From: Acidobacteriota bacterium
GTDB taxonomy: Bacteria; Acidobacteriota; Terriglobia; Bryobacterales; Bryobacteraceae
Direction: 5' to 3'
Length of the DNA: 35,341 nucleotides
NCBI GenBank assembly: GCA_018268935.1
Contig: JAFDVS010000058.1
Location: 1-35,341 of the forward strand
Notes under the pieces: generated by a model
The model's database searches: none
What the model was told of the DNA's origin: nothing
The model's input: only the letters and a program-made list of their open reading frames with translations
Shown: positions 24,201 through 31,800 of the stretch, piece by piece
Layout: each line of letters opens with the position of its first letter
Numbering within the stretch: the stretch's first letter is position 1
Position numbers and translations under genes: made by a program

Positions 24201-24845
24201 GGCGTGGTGATCAATTCGTTCAACCGCGGGCTGTTCCGCGCGGTGTCGGATTATGATGCGCGGCACCAGGTGAATGCGACGTGGGTCTACGGGCTGCCGT
24301 TCGGCAAGGGGCGGAAGTTCGCGGATCGCGGCGGGGTGGCGAATGCCCTGATCGGTGGATGGCAATTGAGCGGATTGTGGCGGATGTCATCGGGGCTGCC
24401 CATCAGTATCGGCAACGGGCGGTTCTGGCCGACGAACTGGAACATCACCGGATACGCGACGCAGGTTGGGAACTTTGCGGATGGGACGAACAAGAATGCG
24501 GGCGCGCCTCCGGGAGGGACGGGCGGCGCGAACATTTTCCAGAATCCGGCCGAGGCGGTGAAGGCATTCGATTATTCGCTGCCGGGAGCGGTGGGAGGAC
24601 GGAACAACGTGCGCGGGGATGGCAATTTCAACATGGACATGGGGTTGGGCAAGACGTTCTCCATGCCGTACCGGGAAGGCCACACGCTACAGTTCCGGTG
24701 GGAAGTGTTCAACGTGACGAACACGGCGCGGTTTGATCCGTTCTCGATCTCGGGGAGTTTGGGGACGCTTGGTTCGTTCGGGAAATACAGCGATACGCTG
24801 ACGCTGCCGCGCGTGATGCAGTTCTCGTTGCGGTACGATTTCTAA
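21204..24845 (+). CDS. TonB-dependent receptor, Oar-like
   Basis: A 1213-residue outer-membrane protein. Signal peptide (MRLRIGSLLAVLVLSAAIALAQ), a carboxypeptidase-regulatory-like beta-sandwich at about 25-105 ('LNGTVTDPTGAAVPNANIELLN', 'SDASGNYLFAQTAPGNYSL'), the plug domain (about 115-250, 'NVTLDGVDVNDQQN', 'VQEFRVTTTNANPDQGRSSG'), then a long beta-barrel ending in 'VMQFSLRYDF' with a terminal Phe, the BAM signal. This is the expanded Oar-like family of acidobacteria, thought to import or secrete large substrates such as oligosaccharides or peptides; the substrate is unknown. AAAGG (21192-21196) sits 7 bases upstream of the ATG. There is no SusD partner. A strong terminator follows. Confidence 0.94.
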   Translation: MRLRIGSLLAVLVLSAAIALAQGTTQLNGTVTDPTGAAVPNANIELLNTETGLKRSTVSDASGNYLFAQTAPGNYSLSVQASGFSATTVNNIRLLVNTPATVAVKLEVGQVSETVSVTAEALQVNTTDATIGNSFGTKPILQLPFEGRNVVGLLSLQPGVSFAGENLTNSYRGGNVMGGKNDQANVTLDGVDVNDQQNRDPFTSVLRVTLDSVQEFRVTTTNANPDQGRSSGAQVALVTKSGTNQFHGSAYEFLRNKKTNANSFFNNLSGLPLAKLNRNVFGASLGGPIKKNRMFFFGNYEGRKDRSEAQAIRTIPTETLRQGIVRYIRTDGSIATLTAADMRTRIDPLAIGPSQNALSVMQGYPLPNTTVVGDSINTSGFIFNAPTTVNNHTYIAKLDLALDNSSKHMAFIRGNLQDDTSTSAPQFPGMAPNNTGLNNSKGFATGLTSSLTAQMVNTFRYGLTRVSREDTGVSLLPFVTFRTMDPLNGNNRPFIRKTPVHTIGDDFSWMKGKHELKFGFVSRIIRNDRLAYGNSFHSASTNSSWLVSSGAELNRPLTDIRSTAINAYRDAAMAALGVVSQGNASYNYNKDGSPLAQGVGVPRKFNAEEYEFYAQDTWRATRALTVTYGLRWSLMPPVYEANGVQTISRQPLSNWFADRSGAADLGAPQSIVKPVEYILKEQPGGRDLYPYHKKNFAPRLAVAYSPQGNGGLSKFLFGGPGKTAIRAGFGMYYDLMGSGLITNYDVSALGLSTSITNPSATLSLSNAPRFQGLNSIPNGLLVPAPAAGFPQKAPNVFAITNSLDDVLLTPYTMNPSFSVSREFSGGWFVQGSYVGRLSRRSLMSEDIAMPTNYKDQATGVRYFEAATLLARQALAEAPVASVQPIPFWENLYGNIAGGGLTATQRVYQRYLANAPDYSYALYELDVLCRPGCSKFGQYTFYNPQYSYLRTLRSTGSGSYHGMLWTVRKRFTSGDDITFNYTFSKSIDLASTPENSTGSQGVVINSFNRGLFRAVSDYDARHQVNATWVYGLPFGKGRKFADRGGVANALIGGWQLSGLWRMSSGLPISIGNGRFWPTNWNITGYATQVGNFADGTNKNAGAPPGGTGGANIFQNPAEAVKAFDYSLPGAVGGRNNVRGDGNFNMDMGLGKTFSMPYREGHTLQFRWEVFNVTNTARFDPFSISGSLGTLGSFGKYSDTLTLPRVMQFSLRYDF

Positions 24846-24868
24846 TTTCGGACCATATCGTATTGAAA

Positions 24869-24898
24869 AGGCGGGGTTTGCCACCCCGCCTCTTTTTT
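24869..24898 (+). terminator. Rho-independent terminator of the TonB receptor gene
   Basis: A 9-bp stem AGGCGGGGT (24869-24877) / ACCCCGCCT (24883-24891) with a TTGCC loop, followed by a CTTTTTT run, 24 nt after the stop. A preceding AAAA tract makes it possibly bidirectional. Confidence 0.93.
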
Positions 24899-24912
24899 GC
24901 TACACCAATCGT

Positions 24913-26376
24913 GTGAATGTGCCTCGGGTGCCGTTGGCGGAAGCCGCTGGTTTGACGTGTCAGGATGTGCGGGAGTTATTGGAGAGATCGGGGTTTACGG
25001 CAGCGGCGATCTGCAGGAGGCTGGGGTTGCCGCGGTTGTCGGCGATTGATGCGGAGCGGGTGCGAGCACGGGATAGCGGTGAGTTGAGGAGCGGGGCGGA
25101 TGTATTGATCCGGCTGTTTCTGGAAGGGTGGCCGGTGGCGGGTGAAGCGGTGGACCGCTGGTTAGGCGCGCGCGGGTTGCTTGAGGGGCTGCGGTTGATT
25201 GAGCCCTATGGCGAGGATTCGTTTGCGGCTACGGTCACATTGTATCCGGTGATGGATTTGTTTATTGCCAGTGACCGGTTCAACAACGTGGATGGATCGA
25301 AGTTCGTGGGTTGGGACGATATGGTGTATCAGTGTCTGCTGCCGACCACGGAGCGGCTGATTACGGGGGTTCCACGGACGGGGTTCGAGAGTGTGCTGGA
25401 TATGTGTGCAGGAGCGGGAGTGGGTGGCCTGTTGTGCGCGAAGGCGGCGAAGCGGGTTTTGGCCGTGGATCTGATGGAGCGGTGTGTTCACTTTGTGCGG
25501 TTCAATGCGGCGTTGAATGGTTTGACGAATGTGGAAGCGCGGCAGGGAAGCCTGTATGAGCCGGTGGGGGACGAACAGTTCGATTTGATCACGGCGCATC
25601 CGCCGTATCAGCCGGTGTGGCGTCATTTGCAGACTTTCAATTCAGGCGGGATGGATGGGGAGCAGATTGCGAAGGGCGTGATCGAAGGCGGGCCCAAGCA
25701 TTTGAAGCCGGGTGGAAGGATGTATTGCCTGTGCCAGCTTTCCGATCGTGCGGAGCCGGCGGAGGTGAGGGTGCGGGGTTGGCTTACAGCGGAGGAGCAG
25801 GCGGAAGTGGACATTGCCGTGGTGTCGTTCCGTCACCGCAATCTGATTGAGTTCACGGCGGTCTCGGCGTTATGCGAGAACTGGCAGGCCGAGGATTGGC
25901 GGGCGTGGATGGAACAGATGCAACCGCTGCGGATTCGCGATCTTGTGTATGGGATGTACGTGTTGCAACGCTCGGCGGGGGGGAGGAAAGTGTTTACGGT
26001 GCGGCGCGAAGGGCCGGCGGCGGAGGCGGAAGCGATCAGCGGGCTGGTGGATTGGGAGACGCGTGCCGCGGAGGCGGGTTTCGCGGATGGTGTGCGGGGG
26101 CTGCGTTTGCGGTTGCGGAAGAGTTGCGAGATGTCGGTGCGGATGGAGGCAGGGGGCGGAACTTGGAAGCCTGGTACGGCGATGCTTCGCAACACGCTGC
26201 CGTTTGAGTCGGCGCTGCAGGTGGATGAACGAACGATGGAACTATTGGCGAGAATGGACGGGCGCAAGCCGTTAGGAGAACTCCTACAGTCGGTTTCGAT
26301 GCGGGCTCCCGTGGAGAAGGTGGCGGCGCTGGTGCATCTGCTGGTGTCGAAGGGATTTGCGGAGGTCGTCGGGTAG
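24913..26376 (+). CDS. HemK-like class I methyltransferase with C-terminal winged-helix-like domain
   Basis: A 487-residue protein, GTG start at 24913, with no clear Shine-Dalgarno sequence. The N-terminal 130 residues are helical ('DVRELLERSGFTAAAICRRL'). The methyltransferase domain has the SAM loop VLDMCAGAGVGGLL (161-174), AVDLMERCVHFVRFNAALNGL and the catalytic motif AHPPYQPVW (228-236), an N/D-PPY variant with His at the first position. N/D-PPY enzymes methylate Gln, Asn or base nitrogens. The C-terminal 65 residues ('LPFESALQVDERTMELLARMDGRKPLGELLQ') resemble the winged-helix-like domains of DUF7059-type methyltransferases and PqqD. Substrate unknown. The gene is 37 nt upstream of nadB and probably co-transcribed. 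Confidence 0.8.
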   Translation: MNVPRVPLAEAAGLTCQDVRELLERSGFTAAAICRRLGLPRLSAIDAERVRARDSGELRSGADVLIRLFLEGWPVAGEAVDRWLGARGLLEGLRLIEPYGEDSFAATVTLYPVMDLFIASDRFNNVDGSKFVGWDDMVYQCLLPTTERLITGVPRTGFESVLDMCAGAGVGGLLCAKAAKRVLAVDLMERCVHFVRFNAALNGLTNVEARQGSLYEPVGDEQFDLITAHPPYQPVWRHLQTFNSGGMDGEQIAKGVIEGGPKHLKPGGRMYCLCQLSDRAEPAEVRVRGWLTAEEQAEVDIAVVSFRHRNLIEFTAVSALCENWQAEDWRAWMEQMQPLRIRDLVYGMYVLQRSAGGRKVFTVRREGPAAEAEAISGLVDWETRAAEAGFADGVRGLRLRLRKSCEMSVRMEAGGGTWKPGTAMLRNTLPFESALQVDERTMELLARMDGRKPLGELLQSVSMRAPVEKVAALVHLLVSKGFAEVVG

Positions 26377-26430
26377 GTGTTGGGGGTTGTACCATGGGTA
26401 TTCGGAAAACCCATTGGAAACACTGACGAC
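26365..26430 (+). promoter_or_regulatory. Nested inverted repeats around the nadB start
   Basis: Three nested pairs: GTCGTC (26365-26370) with GACGAC (26425-26430), GTGTT (26377-26381) with AACAC (26419-26423), CCATGGGT (26392-26399) with ACCCATTGG (26409-26417, one bulge). The likely TTG start (26414) lies in the inner stem, so an mRNA hairpin could control nadB initiation. Confidence 0.35.
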
Positions 26431-27955
26431 TGACTATCTGGTGATCGGCGCGGGCGTGGCGGGGCTGCGGGCGGCGATCGGACTGGCCGGCGCAGGCCAG
26501 GTGCTGGTGCTGGCGAAGGACAGTATTCGCGAGTCGAGTTCGCAATATGCACAGGGTGGGATTGCGGTGGCGCTAAGCGACGATGACGACATCGATCTGC
26601 ATGAACAGGATACGTTGACGGCGGGAGACGGGCTGTGTAGCCGGGCGGCGGTGCATGTGCTGGTGGAAGAGGGTCCGGTGGCGATTCAGCAGTTGATCGA
26701 CTGGGGGACGGAGTTTGACCGCGAGGGGGCGAAGCTGCTGTTTGCCCGGGAAGGGGCGCATTCGCGGAACCGGGTGCTGCATGCGCATGGGGATTCGACG
26801 GGGCGGGAGATGGTGCGGTCGCTGTACCGGCACGCGGCAGGGATTCCGGCGATCCGGTTCGAGAGTTTCGCGGCGGTGACGGATCTTTTGATGGAAGACG
26901 GGGAAGTGATTGGGGCGCTGGCGTTCGATTCGGAGCGGCAGATGCTGATTTCGGTGAGGGCCAGGGCGGTGTTGCTGGCGACGGGCGGATTGGGGCACGT
27001 GTTTCTGGAGACGACGAATCCGGATGTGGCGACGGGGGATGGCGTGGCGATGGCGTATCGTGCGGGGGCGGAGATCAGCGATCTGGAGTTCGTGCAGTTT
27101 CATCCCACGGCGCTGCATGTGGAGAACGCACCACGGTTTTTGTTGTCGGAGGCGCTGCGCGGGGAAGGCGCGTATTTGCGGAACGGGGCGGGCGAGCGGT
27201 TCATGGTGGGGAAGCATCAGATGGCGGAACTGGCTCCACGGGATGTGGTGTCACGGAACATTGTGGCGGAGCTGGCGCGGACGGGTGAGCCGCATGTGTA
27301 TCTGGATCTGACGCATTTGTCGGGGATCCCGGCGCGGTTTCCACGGATTTACCAGACGTGTTTGCAGTATGGGATTGATCTGGAGAAACAGGCGGCTCCG
27401 GTGCATCCTGCGGCGCATTATGCGATGGGCGGAGTGCGGACGGATCTGCATGCGCGGTCGAATGTGGAACGGCTGTTCGCGGCGGGGGAAGTGGCGTGTA
27501 CAGGGGTGCATGGAGCGAACCGGCTGGCGAGCAATTCGCTGCTGGAAGGGATTGTGTTCGGGGCTCGGGCAGCGGAGGCGATGAAGGAATTTTCGAGCCG
27601 GCCGGCTTCTGTCCGGGCGGAGGCTCCGGCTCCGGTGTTTCCGGCGGGGAGTTCGCTGGAGTTGCGGACACTGGCGTGGCGGAATGCGGGATTGGTGCGG
27701 AATGCAGGGTTGCTGGGATCGGCGATCGGGTGCTTGCAGGGGACCGAAATGCGGATGATGGAGAAGCCGCAGCGGGAGGATTTCGAGCGGCGGAATATTC
27801 ATACGGTAGTGGAGTTAATTGCGAGATTGGGGCTGGCTCGGGAGGAGTCGAGAGGGGGGCATTACCGGGAGGATTTTCCGGTGAAGCGGGTGGAGTTTGA
27901 GAAGCACTCGGTGGTGGGGAAGGGTGGTGGGGTGGGGTTTGTGGGGATGGATTAA
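26414..27955 (+). CDS. nadB: L-aspartate oxidase
   Basis: A 513-residue FAD enzyme oxidising L-aspartate to iminoaspartate, the first step of de novo NAD synthesis with NadA. The start is uncertain: no in-frame ATG or GTG lies before the FAD motif, and the TTG at 26414 (LETLTTDYLVIGAGVAG) is preferred; TTG 26387 is an alternative. Motifs: DYLVIGAGVAGLRAA (FAD), SSQYAQGGIAVAL, HSRNRVLHAHGDSTGREM, DLEFVQFHPTALHV, 'HPAAHYAMGGVRTDLHARS', 'RLFAAGEVACTGVHGANRLASNSLLEGIVFG' and the C-terminal helical domain ending in GGHYREDFP. All key residues look intact. nadA and nadC are not in the window. Confidence 0.93.
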   Translation: METLTTDYLVIGAGVAGLRAAIGLAGAGQVLVLAKDSIRESSSQYAQGGIAVALSDDDDIDLHEQDTLTAGDGLCSRAAVHVLVEEGPVAIQQLIDWGTEFDREGAKLLFAREGAHSRNRVLHAHGDSTGREMVRSLYRHAAGIPAIRFESFAAVTDLLMEDGEVIGALAFDSERQMLISVRARAVLLATGGLGHVFLETTNPDVATGDGVAMAYRAGAEISDLEFVQFHPTALHVENAPRFLLSEALRGEGAYLRNGAGERFMVGKHQMAELAPRDVVSRNIVAELARTGEPHVYLDLTHLSGIPARFPRIYQTCLQYGIDLEKQAAPVHPAAHYAMGGVRTDLHARSNVERLFAAGEVACTGVHGANRLASNSLLEGIVFGARAAEAMKEFSSRPASVRAEAPAPVFPAGSSLELRTLAWRNAGLVRNAGLLGSAIGCLQGTEMRMMEKPQREDFERRNIHTVVELIARLGLAREESRGGHYREDFPVKRVEFEKHSVVGKGGGVGFVGMD

Positions 27956-27957
27956 CG

Positions 27958-30594
27958 CTACAGGTTGAGTGAAGTGATCTGGTGGGGGTCGGTGTCTTCG
28001 TAGTCGACTTCGGTGGCGGCGCCGCGTTTGCGGATGGTGTGGAGGGCGAGGGCGATCGCGGCGAGGATTGTGAGGAGTGCGATGAGGATTGGAGTGTTGG
28101 TGAGGATGTCGCGTTCGTGGCGGGCAGCGAGTACGATGAACCACATCAGGGCAAGTGCTCCGAATACGGACATGTGGATGTAGGATTTTCCAGGGAGATA
28201 GGAGCAGGTAAAGGGGATTTTGCGGAATTGGAGGAGGCTGAGTTCGGCGGCGGCTGCTGTGGCGAGGGCAAGGATGGTGAGGTGAGCCGCGGCTTCGCGC
28301 CAAGGCCAGAGAGTGAAGCAGAAGATTGCAGTGAGGGCGGCGGTGGGGAGGATGGCTAAGGCGAGGAGCGATCGGGCGGCGATGGCGGAGGGGTTGCGGA
28401 CGGCGGTGAGGCGAAAGATCCAGTTGGCGCGGAGATCGATGGGGAGTGAGAAGGCGATGCGGACTCCGGTGAGCCAGGCGATGGTGAAGGCAATGGTGGC
28501 GGCGATTAACGGGGTGGTGGCTTCGCGCCAGGGATTGGGCGGCGGACCATCGAGCAGTGTTGGGGGGGCGTTGGGGGCTTTCATCAAAATGATGGTGATG
28601 GCGAGGCCAAGGCCGAGGTAGAAGGCGAGGATGATGCGGTGGCGGGCGCTGCGGAGTAAGGTGCGGGCGGTGAATTGGACGAGGGTCCATTGGGGGCTGC
28701 CTGTGGTCCAGTGGAGCTTGCGGCGCGTGGGCGGAATGTCGGGCTGCTCGACGATTTTCTTGAGGGAATTGACGTAGGAGAGCGTGTAAGCGACGGCTGT
28801 CGCGGTGATGACGGTGGCGGAGGCGAGCCATGCTTTGGCGGCGAGTTGCGACATGATCTGTGACCCGGTGAGTTGTTGGAGGAGGCCGAGGAACCAATAG
28901 GACGGGGAGTAGCGGAGAAGGCTGGATCCTTGGGCATGAGTGATGGTGGCTTGGGTGGCGGCGGGCTGGAGGACATAGCCGGCAACGAGGACGATGAGCA
29001 GAGTGATTTGGAGGATCGGCGCGGTCAGGAGGAAGAGGCCGCGGGGAAGGAGTTGGGCGGCGAGGCCCTGGGTCGCGAGGACGGTACAGTAGACGAATGC
29101 CGCGGCGAGGAGCATGGTGAACCAGTAGGCGAGGAACGTGCGGGGAATATGGAGAATACCCGTGGTTGGCGGAATGGCGATGGATTGCAGAGAGATGGCC
29201 GGCTGACCGGACAGGCGCTGGCGGAGGTGCGTGGCGATTTGCTCCACAAAGGGCACGGGCGTGAGGGACTGATTGAATAGAATGGCCGCGGCGTAGTTAT
29301 CGCCGGGGTGGAGGAAGGCGTGGCTGGTGAAGCCGCCGATGGCTCCGTTGTGCCAGTGAATGCCTGTTTCCGTGTCGATGATCCAGCCGAGTCCGATGCG
29401 GTATTTGCCGAAGATGGGGCGGTGCGGGTGGTGGGCGAGCCGGATGGCGGCTGCGAGTTCGGGCGGCGGGTGGAGATTGGCTTCGAGATAGCGCAGAAGA
29501 TCGGTGGGCGTGGAAAGAATGGCACCGGCCGGGGCGAAGGCTTCGAGGTGCAGCAAGGGGACGGGTTGCCAGCGGGGATTGAAGCCTTGTGGGATGCGGG
29601 TTTGTTGATCTGGCGTGGGGTTAAGGGTGGTGTCGGGGAGTTGGAGGGGCGTGGTGATTTCGCGGGTGAGGAGTTCGGGGAAGGAAAGGCCGGCACGGTT
29701 AGCGAGGAATTGGCCGAGCGCGGCGTAGCCGAGGTTGCTGTAGGTGAAGGAAGGTTCGGTGGGACGCTGGAGGCGACGGTTGAGCCAGGCGGCAAGCTGA
29801 TCGGCGGTGTAATCCGGTTTGGCGTTGGGAGGTATGGGCGGGAGGCCGGAGTAGTGTGTGGCGAGGTCGAGGAGGGTGATGGAATCGGGTTGCGGGGAGA
29901 GGGGTGTGTGGAGCGGCAGCGCGGTTCTGGCGAGTGAGAGGGCGGTGAACGTTTTGGTGATAGAGCCGATGGGGAAGAGGGAATCGGGACGAGCGGCGCC
30001 GTAAGTGAGAATGCGGCTCCGGCCGCGTTGGGAGACGGCAATGGCGAGCGCGGCTTCAGGGTTAGGGAGCTGGACGTCGCGCTGCAGCGAGGCGGCGATG
30101 GTGTCGAGGTTGGTATCCGGCAGAGGGGGAAGCCAGGTGAGGGCGGGTAGTTTTTGGGCTGGTGCGCCGTGGAGGGAGAAAGGCCAGATGAGGCTGGGGA
30201 TGGTGTGGAGGCAGACGACGGTGAGGACGAGCGCGGCGGCGGTGGCTGATATTTTGGCGGCGAAGATGGTGCGGGTTTGGAGCGGCAGGGGGCGAAGGAT
30301 TAGGAGATCGTGTTTGGCGGGGAAGGTAGATTCCCAACTGAGAATGGCGAAGATACCCACGATCAGCATGGTGGTGGCGATGAAGAGATGCTGCAGATTC
30401 CAGGCGTTGAGGAGTTGGGTTCCCGAGATGCTGAGCGTCCCCAGGGACAGCACCAGGCTGATGAAGATGAGTAGGGAAGCGAACTGGCCGAGGAGACGCT
30501 GCGAATCGCCCTGGGCGTGGGTGGAGAGCAGGTCGAAATCGATGAGGCGGAATAAGAAGAGGCGGAGGAGAGTGCGGAACTGGCGTTTTTCCAT
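27958..30594 (-). CDS. ABC-2 permease with inserted serine beta-lactamase domain
   Basis: An 878-residue protein from ATG 30594 (MEKRQFRTLLRLFLFRLIDF), 4 nt after the ATPase stop. N-terminus: three hydrophobic segments (about 38-60, 66-86, 112-138) with the cytosolic 'PAKHDLLILRPLPLQTRTIFAAKI' loop typical of ABC-2 permeases. Residues about 155-465 form a serine beta-lactamase/DD-peptidase-like domain with all three active-site motifs: S211-x-x-K214 (GSITKTF), Y285-S-N287 (YSNLGYAALG) and H415-N-G417 (HNGAIGG). After that come about nine more membrane segments (485-860) with a long cytosolic loop (about 610-650), again ABC-2-like. The odd number of segments before the insert puts the hydrolase outside. 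Its role, e.g. processing an exported or peptidoglycan-derived peptide, is inference. Partner: ATPase gene, controlled by PadR. Confidence 0.85.
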   Translation of the reverse strand: MEKRQFRTLLRLFLFRLIDFDLLSTHAQGDSQRLLGQFASLLIFISLVLSLGTLSISGTQLLNAWNLQHLFIATTMLIVGIFAILSWESTFPAKHDLLILRPLPLQTRTIFAAKISATAAALVLTVVCLHTIPSLIWPFSLHGAPAQKLPALTWLPPLPDTNLDTIAASLQRDVQLPNPEAALAIAVSQRGRSRILTYGAARPDSLFPIGSITKTFTALSLARTALPLHTPLSPQPDSITLLDLATHYSGLPPIPPNAKPDYTADQLAAWLNRRLQRPTEPSFTYSNLGYAALGQFLANRAGLSFPELLTREITTPLQLPDTTLNPTPDQQTRIPQGFNPRWQPVPLLHLEAFAPAGAILSTPTDLLRYLEANLHPPPELAAAIRLAHHPHRPIFGKYRIGLGWIIDTETGIHWHNGAIGGFTSHAFLHPGDNYAAAILFNQSLTPVPFVEQIATHLRQRLSGQPAISLQSIAIPPTTGILHIPRTFLAYWFTMLLAAAFVYCTVLATQGLAAQLLPRGLFLLTAPILQITLLIVLVAGYVLQPAATQATITHAQGSSLLRYSPSYWFLGLLQQLTGSQIMSQLAAKAWLASATVITATAVAYTLSYVNSLKKIVEQPDIPPTRRKLHWTTGSPQWTLVQFTARTLLRSARHRIILAFYLGLGLAITIILMKAPNAPPTLLDGPPPNPWREATTPLIAATIAFTIAWLTGVRIAFSLPIDLRANWIFRLTAVRNPSAIAARSLLALAILPTAALTAIFCFTLWPWREAAAHLTILALATAAAAELSLLQFRKIPFTCSYLPGKSYIHMSVFGALALMWFIVLAARHERDILTNTPILIALLTILAAIALALHTIRKRGAATEVDYEDTDPHQITSLNL

Positions 30595-30598
30595 GGGG

Positions 30599-31363
30599 TC
30601 ACCGGATGATGGCGTCGGCGATCTGGCGGGAGAGAGCGGCTGTGTCTTGTTCGACGGCGAGTTGGGAAAAGATGGCCTCGAGGTTGGGGAGGGCCATGAG
30701 TTCGCGCAGACGGGAGATGGAATCGTCGGCAACGACACGGCCTTTGTGGAGGATGATGACGCGGGAGCAGACGCGTTCGACGGTTTCCAGTTCGTGGGAA
30801 CTGAAGAGGATGACTTTGCCACGGCGGGCGAACTCTTCGAGGAGGCTGCGGAGGGCGAGGCCGGTGGCGACATCGAGGCCGGAGAAGGGCTCGTCGAGGA
30901 GGAGGAGGTCGGGGTTGTGGAGGAGGGCGGCGATCAACAGGATTTTCTGACGCATGCCTTTGGAGTAGGCGGAGAGTGGGACATGCCGGTCGGGGTGGAG
31001 CGAAAAGAGCTGGAGGAGGGTGTCGATGCGGGGGCGCGATTGAGAGGTGGGGAGATCGCGGAGTTCGGCGACCATGGTGAGGTACTCGAGGCCGGTGAGG
31101 TGGGAATAGAGATGAGGCTCTTCGGGGACGTAGCCGAGGCGCTGCTGGAAGCGGATGGGATTCTTGGCTACGGGTTCGCCGTTGAAGAGGACCTCGCCGG
31201 AGGAGGGTTGGAGGAGGCCGGTGATGATCTTCATGGTGGTGGATTTGCCGGAGCCGTTCGGGCCGAGGTAGCCGGTGATCTGGCCAGGGAGAGCGGAGAA
31301 GGAGACGTTTTGGACGGCGGGGATTTGGAGGAAGGATTTGGAGAGGTTGCGGAGGGAGAGCAT
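30599..31363 (-). CDS. ABC transporter ATP-binding protein
   Basis: A 254-residue ATPase starting at ATG 31363 (MLSLRNLSKSF); the longer open frame crosses the operator and is not coding. Motifs: Walker A GPNGSGKST, Q-loop in 'RLGYVPEEPHLY', signature YSKGMRQK (a variant of LSGGQ, as in the drug/lantibiotic exporters), Walker B LLLLDEP, D-loop SGLD and switch His in SSHELETV. This subtype drives ABC-2 permeases that export drugs, peptides or lipids. It is the first gene of an operon with the lactamase-fused permease (4-nt gap) and is divergent from a PadR gene. Confidence 0.95.
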   Translation of the reverse strand: MLSLRNLSKSFLQIPAVQNVSFSALPGQITGYLGPNGSGKSTTMKIITGLLQPSSGEVLFNGEPVAKNPIRFQQRLGYVPEEPHLYSHLTGLEYLTMVAELRDLPTSQSRPRIDTLLQLFSLHPDRHVPLSAYSKGMRQKILLIAALLHNPDLLLLDEPFSGLDVATGLALRSLLEEFARRGKVILFSSHELETVERVCSRVIILHKGRVVADDSISRLRELMALPNLEAIFSQLAVEQDTAALSRQIADAIIR

Positions 31364-31416
31364 GTACCTATGTAGCATGTTACATATATAGGAGTCAAGT
31401 AGTATGCTATATAGGT
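31364..31416. promoter_or_regulatory. Divergent promoter with PadR operator
   Basis: 53 nt separate the two start codons. It contains ATGT (31370-31373), 8 bases, ACAT (31382-31385), the published ATGT-N8-ACAT PadR consensus. A larger inverted repeat pairs 31365-31378 (ACCTATGTAGCAT) with 31404-31417 (ATGCTATATAGGT), one mismatch. Possible -35/-10 for padR: TTACAT (31380-31385) and TATGCT (31403-31408), 17 apart. For the exporter, TTGACT (complement of 31391-31396) and TACATA lie near. Both start codons fall within about ten bases of the -10 boxes, so very short or absent leaders are likely. Confidence 0.75.
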
Positions 31417-31713
31417 ATGCCGGATCGAAGATTGTCACACACCGCTGCTTTGGTCTTGCGGGCCATTGCCGCGGGGGACGGGTATGGGTTCAGCGTGATG
31501 GAGATGACGGGGTTGCCGAGCGGGACGGTGTATCCGGCGTTGCGGCGGTTAGAGCGGGATGGGCTGGTGGAGTCGCACTGGGAGGATGAGAGCATTGGGG
31601 CGGGGCAGCGGCCGCCGCGGAAGTATTACCGGGTGACGGCGGATGGAGGGAAGGCTGTGGAGGCGTCGGTGAAGCGGTATCCGCTGCTGGCGAAGTTGAA
31701 TGCTTTGGAATAG
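31417..31713 (+). CDS. PadR-family transcriptional repressor
   Basis: A 98-residue winged-helix protein, ATG at 31417 with no Shine-Dalgarno site at proper spacing. 'TAALVLRAIAAGDGYGFSVMEMTGLPSGTVYPALRRLERDGLVESHWE' is the PadR HTH with its conserved G-Y-G-F and 'GTVYPALRRLE', and 'RPPRKYYRVTADGGKAVE' is the wing (PRKYY). It is the short class lacking a long C-terminal dimerisation helix. It most likely binds the operator in the 53-nt gap and represses both itself and the exporter operon, released by a ligand or exporter substrate. Confidence 0.93.
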   Translation: MPDRRLSHTAALVLRAIAAGDGYGFSVMEMTGLPSGTVYPALRRLERDGLVESHWEDESIGAGQRPPRKYYRVTADGGKAVEASVKRYPLLAKLNALE

Positions 31714-31800
31714 AAGCGAGAGGGACGATAGTTTGCGGGCCCTTTATTCGAGGAGGGATGGCGCGATTGGGAGTGTGTTTGGATTACCCCTTCTATTAGG

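Noticed and set aside
22662..24365. 567-residue minus-strand frame opposite the TonB receptor
   Set aside because: Arg/Pro/His-rich shadow of the receptor gene without any recognisable domain.
27958..30594. Possibility that the beta-lactamase part is a separate overlapping gene
   Set aside because: It is in one continuous frame with both permease halves, with no stop or internal start with a ribosome-binding site that would separate it.
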